Positions 35,839 to 44,590 of a stretch of DNA of 64,000 nt are shown here, in pieces; the first letter of the stretch is position 1, and each line of letters starts with the position of its first letter. This DNA is from Psychrobacter sp. UBA3962. Lineage in GTDB: Bacteria; Pseudomonadota; Gammaproteobacteria; Pseudomonadales; Moraxellaceae. The translations under genes were made by a program, and so were the position numbers. The notes under the pieces were generated by a model. That model was not told where the DNA came from, did not search any database, and saw only the letters and a list, made by a program, of their open reading frames with translations. The stretch spans positions 96,179 to 160,178 of the forward strand of contig NZ_DGDC01000020.1 of assembly GCF_002385225.1 (NCBI RefSeq), read 5' to 3'.

Positions 35839-36480
35839 ATGAAAAATCAGCCGATTCGGACACTTGAGACTCCCACTCAATTACAGTCTGATATTCAAGC
35901 GCTAATAACAGTAGAGCCCCGATTTGAAAAGGTCTATCAGCAAGTGGGTGTACCAGACTTAAGGCGTAATCCTGGAGGATTTGAGCAACTGATGCGTGCC
36001 ATGGTGGGTCAACAGCTGTCAGTTGCGGCGGCCACTAGTATTTGGAATAGGCTTGAGACAGCAGGATTAATAAGCCCCGATGTCATCATGCATGTGGAGG
36101 ATGAGGCACTGCGTGAGCAAGGATTATCGCGCCAAAAGATTCGTTATCTGCGCTCCTTAGTTGAGCACAATATTGATTTTGAGGCGTTACAACATTTGCC
36201 GGATAGGGAAGTCATTAAAAGCTTAACCGCGGTGACGGGTATTGGTAACTGGACCGCAGAGATGTATTTGCTGTTTAGCTTAGGTAGAGCCGATGTGTTG
36301 GCTGTGGATGATTTGGCCATTAAGGTAGGCGCTATGGATTTGTTGCAGTTGGAAGCAAGGCCAACGCCAAAACAGCTTAAACTATTAACTGAGCCTTGGT
36401 CGCCCTACCGTAGCGCGGCAAGTTTATTATTATGGTCACATTATGGTTGGCTTAAAGACCGTGATGCGGTGCCGGTGTGA
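35839..36480 (+). CDS. DNA-3-methyladenine glycosylase (AlkA-like)
   Basis: Base-excision DNA repair enzyme of the HhH-GPD superfamily, 213 aa. The MVGQQLSVAAATSIW segment, the helix-hairpin-helix VTGIGNWTA (132-140), and the catalytic aspartate in VLAVDDLAI (probably Asp158) are all typical. It removes alkylated bases. It is shorter than E. coli AlkA (282 aa) because the N-terminal mixed domain is missing, like the compact AlkA-type enzymes of other bacteria. No iron-sulfur cysteines are present, so it is not a Nth/MutY type. It is last in a loosely spaced rightward series, convergent with rsmI. Confidence 0.93.
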   Translation: MKNQPIRTLETPTQLQSDIQALITVEPRFEKVYQQVGVPDLRRNPGGFEQLMRAMVGQQLSVAAATSIWNRLETAGLISPDVIMHVEDEALREQGLSRQKIRYLRSLVEHNIDFEALQHLPDREVIKSLTAVTGIGNWTAEMYLLFSLGRADVLAVDDLAIKVGAMDLLQLEARPTPKQLKLLTEPWSPYRSAASLLLWSHYGWLKDRDAVPV

Positions 36481-36543
36481 CACCGCAGATCACTTATGCT
36501 CTGTTTAGCTTAGCATTGAGAAATGGTTCTCTTAGGGTTGGTT

Positions 36544-37461
36544 TTACGGCTGGTTTTGCTGTAATTCAAGCAATCTTTGATATAAGGCATTCTTTTTAAC
36601 CCCAGTAATATCAGAGGCCAAAGCGGCTGCTTTTTTTACCGACAAGTCCTCAAGTAAGCGCAGCAGTAAAGAATCATGCACATTTAAGTCCTCATTAACG
36701 TCAGTAACATTACCCCCCACAACCAACACGATCTCACCTTTTTGCTGATTACTGTCTGATTCAACAAAGTCGACCAGCTCACCGAGCGTTGACTTCCTAA
36801 CCGTCTCAAAGGTCTTAGTAAGTTCGCGGCACAGCGTAGCTGGGCGGCTCTTCCCAAAAACTTCGGCCATATCTTTTAAGCTGGCGACGATACGATGCGG
36901 GGCTTCATAAAAAATCAAGGTTTCACTACGCTCAGCATAATCTTGTAATTGCTTAACTCGGCCATGGGTTTTGGCAGGCAAGAAACCCACAAAGCTGAAC
37001 TTATCAGAGGGCAATCCGGCCACACTCAAGGCGCCAATAGCGGCACTGGCGCCAACGATGGGGACGACAGCGACATTGGCAGCATGGGCGGCTTGAACCA
37101 ACTGATAGCCTGGATCACTAATTAAAGGAGTGCCTGCGTCACTAATTAACGCCACGGAATGACCGCGCTGAATCATTTCAATGATTTTCGGAGTTTGAAC
37201 CTCACTATTATGTTCATGGTAAGCCCAAGTTTGGGTGTCAATGCCAAAGTTGGACAGCAATTTGCCAGAAGTTCGAGTGTCTTCACAGGCAATGATATCC
37301 ACCTTTTTTAGAGTATCAATGGCACGAGCAGTGATATCGCCCATATTTCCAATAGGGGTGGCCACAATATATAGATAAGCTTTGGCTACCGAAGCACCAG
37401 TTTGAGGTTGATATTGAGGCTGAGACTGCGAGGGTTGCTGAGCGTCATGTTGCACTGACAT
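36544..37461 (-). CDS. rsmI: 16S rRNA 2'-O-ribose C1402 methyltransferase
   Basis: Methylates the ribose of C1402 in 16S rRNA using SAM. The 305-aa protein shows the tetrapyrrole-methylase fold motifs LYIVATPIGNMGDITARA, IACEDTRTSGKLL, HEHN and LISDAGTPLISDPGY, with a small extra N-terminal Gln/Pro/Ser-rich stretch. AAGGTG precedes the ATG. It is divergent from yraN, the standard gammaproteobacterial rsmI-yraN neighbourhood, but lpoA and diaA that usually lie between yraN, rsmI and the BON protein are missing here. Confidence 0.97.
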   Translation of the reverse strand: MSVQHDAQQPSQSQPQYQPQTGASVAKAYLYIVATPIGNMGDITARAIDTLKKVDIIACEDTRTSGKLLSNFGIDTQTWAYHEHNSEVQTPKIIEMIQRGHSVALISDAGTPLISDPGYQLVQAAHAANVAVVPIVGASAAIGALSVAGLPSDKFSFVGFLPAKTHGRVKQLQDYAERSETLIFYEAPHRIVASLKDMAEVFGKSRPATLCRELTKTFETVRKSTLGELVDFVESDSNQQKGEIVLVVGGNVTDVNEDLNVHDSLLLRLLEDLSVKKAAALASDITGVKKNALYQRLLELQQNQP

Positions 37462-37653
37462 AAAACACCTTAATTAAAATTTTAAAAAGACACCTAGGTT
37501 GCGTGTTACCAGTTTACCATGATGTGCTAATATATCTTGGTTCGCTTATCTTTATCTTCAACAATATTGTCTTTAATACGCTTTAATATGCTGAGCGGAT
37601 AGAGGGGGCTGAGATAGAGAAGTGTAACGGACTTCCTAAATTCGATACCTTAC

Positions 37654-37667
37654 TTAAACCGGTTTAA
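37654..37667. promoter_or_regulatory. 14-bp palindrome upstream of yraN
   Basis: TTAAACCGGTTTAA is a perfect 14-bp palindrome 19 bp before the yraN ATG in the 225-bp rsmI-yraN gap. It could be an operator; no regulator is known. The proximity to the start codon would let a bound protein block yraN translation or initiation. Confidence 0.35.
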
Positions 37668-37686
37668 ACTTAAACAGGCCAACTCT

Positions 37687-38115
37687 ATGCCACCTAACCC
37701 CTTATTACTCAGTTCGCCAAAACAGCGACAAGGGGGGCGTTATGAAAAAATAGCCGCCGATTTCTTGCAGCAGCAAGGGCTGTCTATCATAGCCACAAAC
37801 TGGCAACAGCCCAAGGTTGGTGAAATAGACTTAATATTGTTACAGCCGGGCCGAGCGTGGGACACCTTAGTCTTCGCTGAGGTGCGTAAGCGTAAAGTGT
37901 CGCATTATGGAGATGCGGTAATGAGTATAACCTATGCCAAACAGCGTAAGCTCATTAAAACGGCTCGATTCTTTTTGCGACAAAATCCTAGTTATGCTGA
38001 TCTTGATTGCCGGTTCGATGTCATCGCCTTTAATCAGATGGGTCAAGCTAAGACTGCTCAAGACTTTTTACAGCCTGAATGGGTGCAAGGTGCTTTTATC
38101 GCCAATGCTTGGTAA
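37687..38115 (+). CDS. yraN: UPF0102 family protein YraN
   Basis: UPF0102 protein of 142 aa with the endonuclease-like fold of the family. The conserved QRQGGRYEKIAADFLQQQG start, the KVGEIDLILL motif (Glu and Asp of a possible PD-(D/E)xK-like site) and FAEVRKRK are present. Function is not established; a nuclease or Holliday-junction-related role has been proposed from the fold. It is divergent from rsmI, as in most gammaproteobacteria, and followed by the BON lipoprotein gene. Confidence 0.93.
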   Translation: MPPNPLLLSSPKQRQGGRYEKIAADFLQQQGLSIIATNWQQPKVGEIDLILLQPGRAWDTLVFAEVRKRKVSHYGDAVMSITYAKQRKLIKTARFFLRQNPSYADLDCRFDVIAFNQMGQAKTAQDFLQPEWVQGAFIANAW

Positions 38116-38134
38116 AAGCTATTCTTAAATAGTG

Positions 38135-38153
38135 TATTGCATATTGCATATTG
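38135..38153. repeat. 7-bp tandem repeat after yraN
   Basis: TATTGCA repeats 2.7 times (TATTGCATATTGCATATTG) 20 bp after the yraN stop. The 237-bp yraN-BON gap is otherwise AT-rich without recognisable elements. Confidence 0.6.
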
Positions 38154-38352
38154 TGTTAGGGTTTTGTTACCAAATAGGTAAGGTAGAACGGGCTGATATA
38201 GGTAAACTAGGCAACATATTTTTTGAGATTACTTTTGAAGTTTTTTAAAAACACCCCTATCGTTATAGGCCATCCTAAGCTTTTTAGATAAATAATATAC
38301 CTTTTGTAAAGCTAAAATGTGTTAGTAAGGCTATAAATAAGGACATTATAAA

Positions 38353-39219
38353 ATGGCAAGTTCTTGGTTACCGGGCAATAAATCTATGAAACGTATCACC
38401 TTAGGCGTGGCATTAAGCGTTGGCTTATTGAGTGGCTGTGTTTCGCTACAAGCCATCAAGTCTCCAGAAGAGTCTTTTGGGGTAGCGGCAACAGATCGAA
38501 CCTTAGCCCAACGTATCTTGGATAAAAGTATTGAAAATACTGCAAAGGTCAATATTAGCCGCATCAGCCCTACCTTCTCTGAAACTAGTCGTGTTAGCAT
38601 TCACAGCTTTTATAGCACAGTGTTACTTACCGGTGAGGTGCCAGATGAAGAGGCCAAACAGCAAGTAGAAACTATTGTGTCTTCTATGCCAGATATCAAG
38701 CAACTGTATAATAAATTGACAGTGGCTAACATCAAGGGCGCCAGTTATACCGTTCACGATACTTACATTAGCTCAAAGGTTAATGCCAAGATCTTAGCCA
38801 ATAACGCCATCAAAAATAGCCAAGTAAAAGTGGTGACTGATGACGGAATTGTTTATGTCATGGGTAAATTGACGCCAGCCCAACGCGAGCATTTAATCAA
38901 TATTATTAATAGCACCGTGGGTATCAAAGAGTTGGTACTGTTAACAGAGCTTATCGATAATAATGGGGCAGTAATTAATGAGGATGACATCATTCAAGAA
39001 ACCAATCTTGAGCCTCCAGCGCCGCGTTATATTGAAGAGCCAGTCCAAGGTGTGGCTGTAGTAGATCAGTCGTATGTTGATCAACAGGGGACTGTGAATG
39101 ACTATCAGCCTGCTGCAGTAGCCACTGATGACACAAGCAATAACTTAAATAATCAGAGTGCCCCTGTGACACCGGTGCAGAGCGCAGATAACATTTACCC
39201 TAGTCCTTATGGTGACTAG
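38353..39219 (+). CDS. BON-domain lipoprotein (DolP/YraP-like)
   Basis: Outer-membrane-type lipoprotein, 288 aa, with lipobox LLSG-C (Cys29) and two BON domains (about 55-115 and 130-205), as in DolP/YraP, which maintains outer-membrane integrity and helps regulate BamA and amidase activators. The second BON has the GIVYVMGKLTPAQ strand. The C-terminal 80 residues are Pro/Gln/Asn/Asp-rich and unlike E. coli DolP, which ends soon after the BON pair. AAGGA precedes the ATG at 38353; a later ATG at 38386 lacks one. The gene order rsmI, yraN, BON protein supports the DolP relationship. Confidence 0.92.
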   Translation: MASSWLPGNKSMKRITLGVALSVGLLSGCVSLQAIKSPEESFGVAATDRTLAQRILDKSIENTAKVNISRISPTFSETSRVSIHSFYSTVLLTGEVPDEEAKQQVETIVSSMPDIKQLYNKLTVANIKGASYTVHDTYISSKVNAKILANNAIKNSQVKVVTDDGIVYVMGKLTPAQREHLINIINSTVGIKELVLLTELIDNNGAVINEDDIIQETNLEPPAPRYIEEPVQGVAVVDQSYVDQQGTVNDYQPAAVATDDTSNNLNNQSAPVTPVQSADNIYPSPYGD

Positions 39220-39238
39220 CCCATATATTGAATAAACT

Positions 39239-40162
39239 ATGCAAAAATATAAAAGATGGACAGCTTCATTAGCAGTTACTGGTGTGGCTTTATGGTCACT
39301 ACAAACGGTATCTGCTAACGCCTCACCAGGTTTACTGTTATTAAATGTGGTTAGCCCCAAGGGTGAAATTAGCGTCACTAAAGACTTAAGTTATGGCAGT
39401 GAAGTGGATCAAAACCTAGATGTTTATTATCCCAAAGCACTAGCCAAAGCCATCCGTAATAACCAAAGTCCCAAAGCAGATTATCCGTTGGTTATCTTTG
39501 TCCATGGTGGCTCGTGGGAAAATGGCAATAAAGAGCAGTATGCTTTTGTCGGTCAAAGCTTGGCCAAAGCAGGCTATGTGACCGCTGTGATTAATTATCG
39601 TAAAGCCCCAAAGTTTATTTATCCTGCCTTTGTGAAGGATACAGCTCAAGCGATTGCTTGGTCGTATCATAACGCTGATAAGTTTTATGCTGATGCCAAT
39701 AAGGTGGCAGTGATTGGTCACTCAGCAGGCGCGTTTAATGCGGTTGCTGCTGTCTCTAATGCCGACTTTTTACAGCCTTATGGTTTACAGCCCAGTGATA
39801 TCAAAGCAGTAGTGGGCATTGCTGGCCCTTACAGCTATGACTTTAGAAAGTTTTCTACAAGAGGTGTGTTTCCTGAAACAGCAAGTCCAGAGCAGGTGAT
39901 GCCTGATGGCTTACTTAAGGCGGGAAGTAGTGGCAAGCAGCCTGATTATTTATTAATGACAGCAGAAAACGATAAGGTGGTCCACCTTAGTAATACCACA
40001 AAAATGGCGCAAGCCTTGACTAAAGGTGGTGCGACTGTGGTTACTGAAGAAATCGAAAAAGCCAACCATGCCACCAGCATTGCTGCCATGTCGACCTCAT
40101 TGACTTGGGTGAATTCAGTCCGGCCTCAGCTCATTAACTATCTGCAACAAAAACTACAGTAG
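39239..40162 (+). CDS. Secreted alpha/beta-hydrolase (esterase-like)
   Basis: Alpha/beta-hydrolase-fold esterase/lipase, 307 aa, with a Sec signal peptide (about 1-28, ending SANA). The oxyanion-hole motif HGGSW (His89 to Trp93) and nucleophile elbow GHSAG (Ser162) are intact, and a catalytic histidine lies near the end in KANHATS. The HGG motif places it with the HSL/carboxylesterase-like group. It starts 19 bp after the BON gene, so the two are likely co-transcribed, which suggests an envelope or periplasmic substrate (inference). Confidence 0.9.
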   Translation: MQKYKRWTASLAVTGVALWSLQTVSANASPGLLLLNVVSPKGEISVTKDLSYGSEVDQNLDVYYPKALAKAIRNNQSPKADYPLVIFVHGGSWENGNKEQYAFVGQSLAKAGYVTAVINYRKAPKFIYPAFVKDTAQAIAWSYHNADKFYADANKVAVIGHSAGAFNAVAAVSNADFLQPYGLQPSDIKAVVGIAGPYSYDFRKFSTRGVFPETASPEQVMPDGLLKAGSSGKQPDYLLMTAENDKVVHLSNTTKMAQALTKGGATVVTEEIEKANHATSIAAMSTSLTWVNSVRPQLINYLQQKLQ

Positions 40163-40227
40163 ATTATGAACTTTGCATGAACTAAAGGATATTAATAAAC
40201 ATCTATTAGGCAAATATCCACCACACT

Positions 40228-40265
40228 TGCTATAATCAAAAGCTTAACACGGGCTGTGTGAGCTT
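40228..40265 (+). promoter_or_regulatory. Promoter and 5' hairpin upstream of ibaG-murA
   Basis: An extended -10 element TGC-TATAAT (40228-40236) with only a weak -35 lies about 200 bp before ibaG. Starting at the predicted transcript 5' end, AAGCT and ACAC pair with AGCTT and GTGT (40240-40265), giving a hairpin at the RNA terminus. The remaining 180 bp of leader have no other recognisable feature. The promoter would serve ibaG and probably murA-hisG. Confidence 0.5.
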
Positions 40266-40444
40266 AATGTCCAAATACATTGGCATAGATAATAACTATA
40301 GCTTAGAGATTAATAGCTTAGTTAACTTAAAGTAGTTGGAAGTAGCTGCTGGCTTAAAACTATCCCTAATAGCGCTGTTACTTTTTGCCAGTCCGTCCCC
40401 TTATTTATTTTTACTCATTTCAATACTAATTATAGGTAGTTTCC

Positions 40445-40699
40445 ATGAGCATGAACGCTGATGATTTAATCGCATTTTTACAGCCACATTTCCCAGACGC
40501 CTTTATTCAAGCGGCCAATCAAGGTAATAAGTTTGATGTGCGCGTGGTGGATGCCAGTTTTGAAGGCAAACGCTTGGTTCAGCGCCAGCAAGCTGTCTAT
40601 GGTTTGGTAGGAGATATCATTGCCAGTGGTGAGATTCATGCCCTTAATATTCAGGCTTTGACTCCGCAAGAATGGGAACAGATGCAAGCCAACCAATAA
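40445..40699 (+). CDS. ibaG: BolA family protein IbaG
   Basis: BolA/IbaG family protein, 84 aa, complete. The family core FDVRVVDASFEGKRLVQRQQ with the signature histidine region replaced by short loops, and the segment GEIHALNIQALTP, are present. IbaG pairs with monothiol glutaredoxins and an iron-sulfur cluster and has been linked to acid stress and cell-envelope maintenance. Its position immediately upstream of murA is widely conserved in gammaproteobacteria and supports IbaG over BolA proper. ATG at 40445 is used; a second ATG is two codons later. Confidence 0.93.
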   Translation: MSMNADDLIAFLQPHFPDAFIQAANQGNKFDVRVVDASFEGKRLVQRQQAVYGLVGDIIASGEIHALNIQALTPQEWEQMQANQ

Positions 40700-40713
40700 T
40701 TTTGACTGAGTTA

Positions 40714-40755
40714 GTCAACTAAGGTTAGGCAACTAAGGTCAGTCAGCTAAGACCC
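40714..40755. repeat. Three imperfect 13-15-bp repeats before murA
   Basis: GTCAACTAAGGTTAG, GCAACTAAGGTCA and GTCAGCTAAGACC follow each other in the ibaG-murA gap (150 bp). Each contains CAACTAAGG or a close variant. No function is inferred beyond possible slippage origin. Confidence 0.5.
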
Positions 40756-40849
40756 ATCATTTAAGACTAGCCACAATAGAGTTGTATTTAGCAGTGAAGT
40801 CTTAGCCCTCATAAAATTTTAATCGTATTTCAGTTTAGGACAGTATTCA

Positions 40850-42148
40850 ATGGACCAATTTCTAATTACCGGCCGTAGTCGCATTGCAGGCGAAGTCACT
40901 ATTTCAGGGGCAAAAAACGCCGCCCTTCCACTTCTAGCTGCTATGATTTTGGCAGAGACCCCCACCACATTGAATAACGTTCCCTCTTTGCAAGATGTGC
41001 GTACGCTGGTTAAGCTTATCGCGGGCCTAGGCATCACTATCGAGAAGAATGGCAATGTCGTTACTTGTGATACCAGCACCATCGAAAACTATTTTGCGCC
41101 TTACGAGTTAGTAAAAACCATGCGCGCCTCTATTTTAGTTTTAGGTCCATTACTGGCACGTTTTGGCGAAGCTGAAGTATCGCTACCTGGCGGTTGTGCG
41201 ATTGGTTCACGTCCTGTAGATCAGCACTTAAAAGCCTTTGAAGCTATGGGAGCTGATATCAAAGTAGAAAATGGTTATGTTATTGCTAAAGCGCCAGAAG
41301 GTGGCCGCCTAATTGGTTGTGAATTTAGCTTTGATATGGTGACTGTGGGTGGCACTGAAAACGTCCTTATCGCTGCTACTTTAGCCAAAGGTACTACAGT
41401 ATTAGAAAACTGTGCTCGTGAGCCAGAGGTTGTCGACTTGGCCAATATGCTAGTGGCTATGGGCGCTAAAATTGAAGGTATTGGCACTTCAACGTTGACT
41501 ATCGAAGGCGTAGAAAGCCTAAAAGGTTGTGAATATTCTGTGGTTGCTGACCGTATTGAGACCGGGTCTTACTTAGCGGGTGCCTTGATGACTGAAGGCG
41601 ATGTGACCACCAAAAATACCGATCCTTCACTACTAATCCCTGTGCTACAGAAGTTTGAAGAGATGGGTGCAGTGGTTACCACAGGGGATGATTGGATTCG
41701 AGTTCAAATGACGGGTCGCCCTAAGCCGGTAGATATTCGCACTCAGCCTCACCCAGGCTTCCCAACAGACATGCAAGCGCAGTTAATGGCGGTTTGCTGC
41801 CTGGCAGATGGGACTAGTACCATTAGTGAAAACATCTTTGAAAACCGTTATATGCATGTGCCGGAGTTAAAGCGCATGGGGGCAGACATCCAAGTAGATG
41901 GTCACACCGCTATCATCCGCGGAGTAGAAGCGTTTAATGCCGCTCCCGTAATGGCCACTGACCTGCGTGCTTCTATGTCACTGGTTATGGCAGCTGCTGC
42001 AGCTGAAGGGGAGACCTTGATTGATCGCATTTATCATATTGACCGTGGTTATGAAAATGTAGAAGAAAAACTGCGTGGTCTTGGGGTAAAAATTGAGCGA
42101 GTAAACCCTACTACAGATAATGCTGAGTCAGAAGCTAACGACGATTAA
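40850..42148 (+). CDS. murA: UDP-GlcNAc 1-carboxyvinyltransferase
   Basis: First committed step of peptidoglycan synthesis: transfers enolpyruvate from PEP to UDP-N-acetylglucosamine. The 432-aa protein has the two-lobed EPSP-synthase fold, starting LITGRSRIAGEVTISGAKNAAL, with the active-site and fosfomycin-reactive cysteine Cys116 in LPGGCAIGSRPVDQHL. Because Cys116 is present, it is expected to be fosfomycin-sensitive at the target level. A short acidic tail follows the last conserved strand. AGGACAG precedes the start. It lies between ibaG and hisG as in many gamma- and betaproteobacteria. Confidence 0.98.
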   Translation: MDQFLITGRSRIAGEVTISGAKNAALPLLAAMILAETPTTLNNVPSLQDVRTLVKLIAGLGITIEKNGNVVTCDTSTIENYFAPYELVKTMRASILVLGPLLARFGEAEVSLPGGCAIGSRPVDQHLKAFEAMGADIKVENGYVIAKAPEGGRLIGCEFSFDMVTVGGTENVLIAATLAKGTTVLENCAREPEVVDLANMLVAMGAKIEGIGTSTLTIEGVESLKGCEYSVVADRIETGSYLAGALMTEGDVTTKNTDPSLLIPVLQKFEEMGAVVTTGDDWIRVQMTGRPKPVDIRTQPHPGFPTDMQAQLMAVCCLADGTSTISENIFENRYMHVPELKRMGADIQVDGHTAIIRGVEAFNAAPVMATDLRASMSLVMAAAAAEGETLIDRIYHIDRGYENVEEKLRGLGVKIERVNPTTDNAESEANDD

Positions 42149-42206
42149 TTGATGCTGTAATAATCGGTACCAAACACACTTTCATCAAATTAAGACACTC
42201 TTTACT

Positions 42207-42878
42207 ATGACAGACACCAATGAATTATTGAATCAAGCTGATAGTGATTATAGCGGGTTAACTTTAGCACTATCTAAAGGGCGCATTTTAAAAGAAACTT
42301 TGCCTTTGTTAAAAGCGGCTGGTATCGAGCTTTTAGAAGATCCAGATAAATCACGCAAACTGATTTTTCCCACCTCTCATGAACAAGTTCGCGTATTGAT
42401 TTTACGCGCCAGTGATGTGCCGACTTATGTTGAACATGGGGCAGCGGATTTCGGTGTAGCCGGTAAAGATGTATTATTAGAATATGGGGCGAAGCACGTA
42501 TATGAGCTTCTTGATCTGAAGATTGCCCAATGTAAACTGATGACAGCAGGGATCAAAGGGGCAGAGCTACCCAACCGTCGTCTACGTATTGCTACTAAGT
42601 ACGTTAACGTTGCCCGTGCTTATTTTGCCAGCCAAGGCCAGCAAGTAGATATTATTAAGCTTTATGGCTCAATGGAATTGGCGCCACTGGTAGGTTTGGG
42701 CGATTTAATTGTTGATGTGGTAGACACCGGTAACACCTTACGTGCTAACGGCTTAGAGCCAAGAGAGCATATCTGTGACGTTTCATCACGATTAATTGTG
42801 AATCAGGTCAGTTATAAACGTAAATACAGTTTACTGCAGCCCATTTTAGACAGCTTTAAACAAAGTGTGGGCGAGTAA
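42207..42878 (+). CDS. hisG: ATP phosphoribosyltransferase, short form
   Basis: First step of histidine synthesis, 223 aa. The short HisG_S form lacks the C-terminal ACT-like regulatory domain, so it needs the HisZ subunit for activity and feedback control; hisZ is not in the window. Motifs LALSKGRILKETLPLL, HGAADFGVAGKDVL and the PRPP-binding DLIVDVVDTGNTLRANGL are intact. It follows murA by 58 bp, but a terminator separates it from hisD 260 bp further on. Confidence 0.97.
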   Translation: MTDTNELLNQADSDYSGLTLALSKGRILKETLPLLKAAGIELLEDPDKSRKLIFPTSHEQVRVLILRASDVPTYVEHGAADFGVAGKDVLLEYGAKHVYELLDLKIAQCKLMTAGIKGAELPNRRLRIATKYVNVARAYFASQGQQVDIIKLYGSMELAPLVGLGDLIVDVVDTGNTLRANGLEPREHICDVSSRLIVNQVSYKRKYSLLQPILDSFKQSVGE

Positions 42879-42892
42879 TTGCTTTATAAAAG

Positions 42893-42918
42893 AACACCAC
42901 GGTATGTGGTGTTTTTTT
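42893..42918 (+). terminator. Terminator after hisG
   Basis: AACACCAC-GGTAT-GTGGTGTT followed by T residues 14 bp after the hisG stop. It separates the ibaG-murA-hisG transcript from hisD. The following 200 bp before hisD show no other clear element. Confidence 0.9.
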
Positions 42919-43138
42919 ATGCGAGTTAATATAAAAAATGAAGATAAAAATAACTTATATTTAATCTGTCAATTGATAAAATCGATTGGTTTGCATGTTA
43001 AACTGATAATATACCCATTAACCTTTAATGCTATATAACCTTCAAGTTTTATCCGAGCTGTGCAATCAATTCTTTAATTTATATTAGACATAACATTCAA
43101 TATTATATTTTATTACCGTTATTCTCTCGAGGACATCC

Positions 43139-44437
43139 ATGCGTATTTTGACCAGTGCCGATGCTAATTTTGACCAACAACTAACTGAGTTGCTTGCTTT
43201 TGAAACTGTGAATGATAAAGATTTGCTAGAGGCTGTGGACGCTATTATCCATCAGGTACGTCAAACTGGAGATGAAGCAGTACTAAAGCTGACGCAAAAG
43301 TTTGATTCGCACCCTGCAGCTTCTATGCAAGACTTGGTGCTGACTCAAAATGAGCTTAAAGCCGCCTACGATGCGCTAGAGGAGTCTATTAAATCTGCCT
43401 TAGACACAGCTGCAGACCGTGTTAAAAGCTTCCACCAACGTCAGGTGCAAGAAACTTGGGAATATACCGATGATCTAGGCAACCGTTTGGGTCAGAAAGT
43501 AACGCCTTTAGATCGCGTTGGTATTTATGTACCTGGAGGGTTAGCTTCTTATCCATCCTCAGTGTTAATGAATGCCATTCCAGCAAAAGTCGCTGGAGTC
43601 ACTGAAGTCATTATGGTGGTGCCAGCGCCAAAAGGGGAGCTTAACCCATTGGTATTGGCTGCAGCTTACCTGTCAGGGGTGGATAAAGTATTCACTATTG
43701 GCGGTGCTCAAGCAGTGGCTGCTTTGGCTTATGGTACCGATACCATTCCGCAAGTAGATAAGATTACGGGACCGGGTAACAAATATGTGGCTGCGGCGAA
43801 AAGAGCGGTATTTGGTCAAGTCGGTATTGATATGATTGCTGGGCCTTCTGAAGTTTTGGTGTATGCTGAAGGGGAAAAAGAGGATAATGCCGATTGGCTG
43901 GCAATGGACTTATTGTCCCAAGCTGAGCATGACACGGTCGCACAGTCTATTTTTGTCACCACCAGCGAAGAGCAACTACAAGCGGTCGAGCAGGCCATTG
44001 AAAAAGCATTAGCACAGTTGCCAAAAGCAGATATTGCTCGTCAGTCGTTGCAAAATCGAGGGGCTTTAATTTTAGTGAAAGATCGTGCGGAAGGGTTACA
44101 AGTTATCAATCGCGTCGCTCCTGAGCATTTGGAGCTGTCTTTGGACAATCCAGATGAGCTTATTGCCGATATTCGTCACGCCGGTGCTATCTTTATGGGC
44201 CGTCATACCCCTGAGGCCATTGGTGACTACTGTGCTGGGCCCAACCATGTGTTACCCACATCAGGGACAGCGAGATTTTCTTCACCATTGGGGGTCTATG
44301 ATTTCCAGAAGAAGTCTTCTTTAATTTATTGTACAAAAGAAGGCTCTAAGCCCTTAGCCCGAGTAGCAGATACGCTAGCTATGCAAGAAGACTTAGAAGC
44401 ACACGCGCGCTCAGCCCGTTATCGCAGTGAGCCCTAA
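43139..44437 (+). CDS. hisD: Histidinol dehydrogenase
   Basis: Last two oxidation steps of histidine synthesis, NAD- and zinc-dependent, 432 aa, normal length. Signature segments RVGIYVPGGLASYPSSVLMNAIPAKVAGV (readable as three adjacent blocks), GGAQAVAALAYGT, GPGNKYVAAAKR, LSQAEHD and the C-terminal GPNHVLPTSGTARF are present, covering the zinc and substrate ligands. It has its own promoter region after the hisG terminator. hisC follows after 191 bp. Confidence 0.97.
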   Translation: MRILTSADANFDQQLTELLAFETVNDKDLLEAVDAIIHQVRQTGDEAVLKLTQKFDSHPAASMQDLVLTQNELKAAYDALEESIKSALDTAADRVKSFHQRQVQETWEYTDDLGNRLGQKVTPLDRVGIYVPGGLASYPSSVLMNAIPAKVAGVTEVIMVVPAPKGELNPLVLAAAYLSGVDKVFTIGGAQAVAALAYGTDTIPQVDKITGPGNKYVAAAKRAVFGQVGIDMIAGPSEVLVYAEGEKEDNADWLAMDLLSQAEHDTVAQSIFVTTSEEQLQAVEQAIEKALAQLPKADIARQSLQNRGALILVKDRAEGLQVINRVAPEHLELSLDNPDELIADIRHAGAIFMGRHTPEAIGDYCAGPNHVLPTSGTARFSSPLGVYDFQKKSSLIYCTKEGSKPLARVADTLAMQEDLEAHARSARYRSEP

Positions 44438-44500
44438 AATTAGTAGGCTCCTTGCTAGGTACTGCTATTTAATGTAAGCGACACTAGCTGACGTATGAAC

Positions 44501-44536
44501 ACGATAACTTCGCTATTTTTCAATGAATGTTATCGT
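44501..44536. repeat. 8-bp inverted repeat between hisD and hisC
   Basis: ACGATAAC (44501-44508) and GTTATCGT (44529-44536) are perfect inverse copies separated by 20 bp, in the 191-bp hisD-hisC gap. Spacing of about three helical turns could suit two protein contacts or an RNA stem; no T run follows. Confidence 0.45.
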
Positions 44537-44590
44537 TTACCAGCCAGCAGCGTGATAAGATAAGTTATTGTATTACTCTACATATACTAA

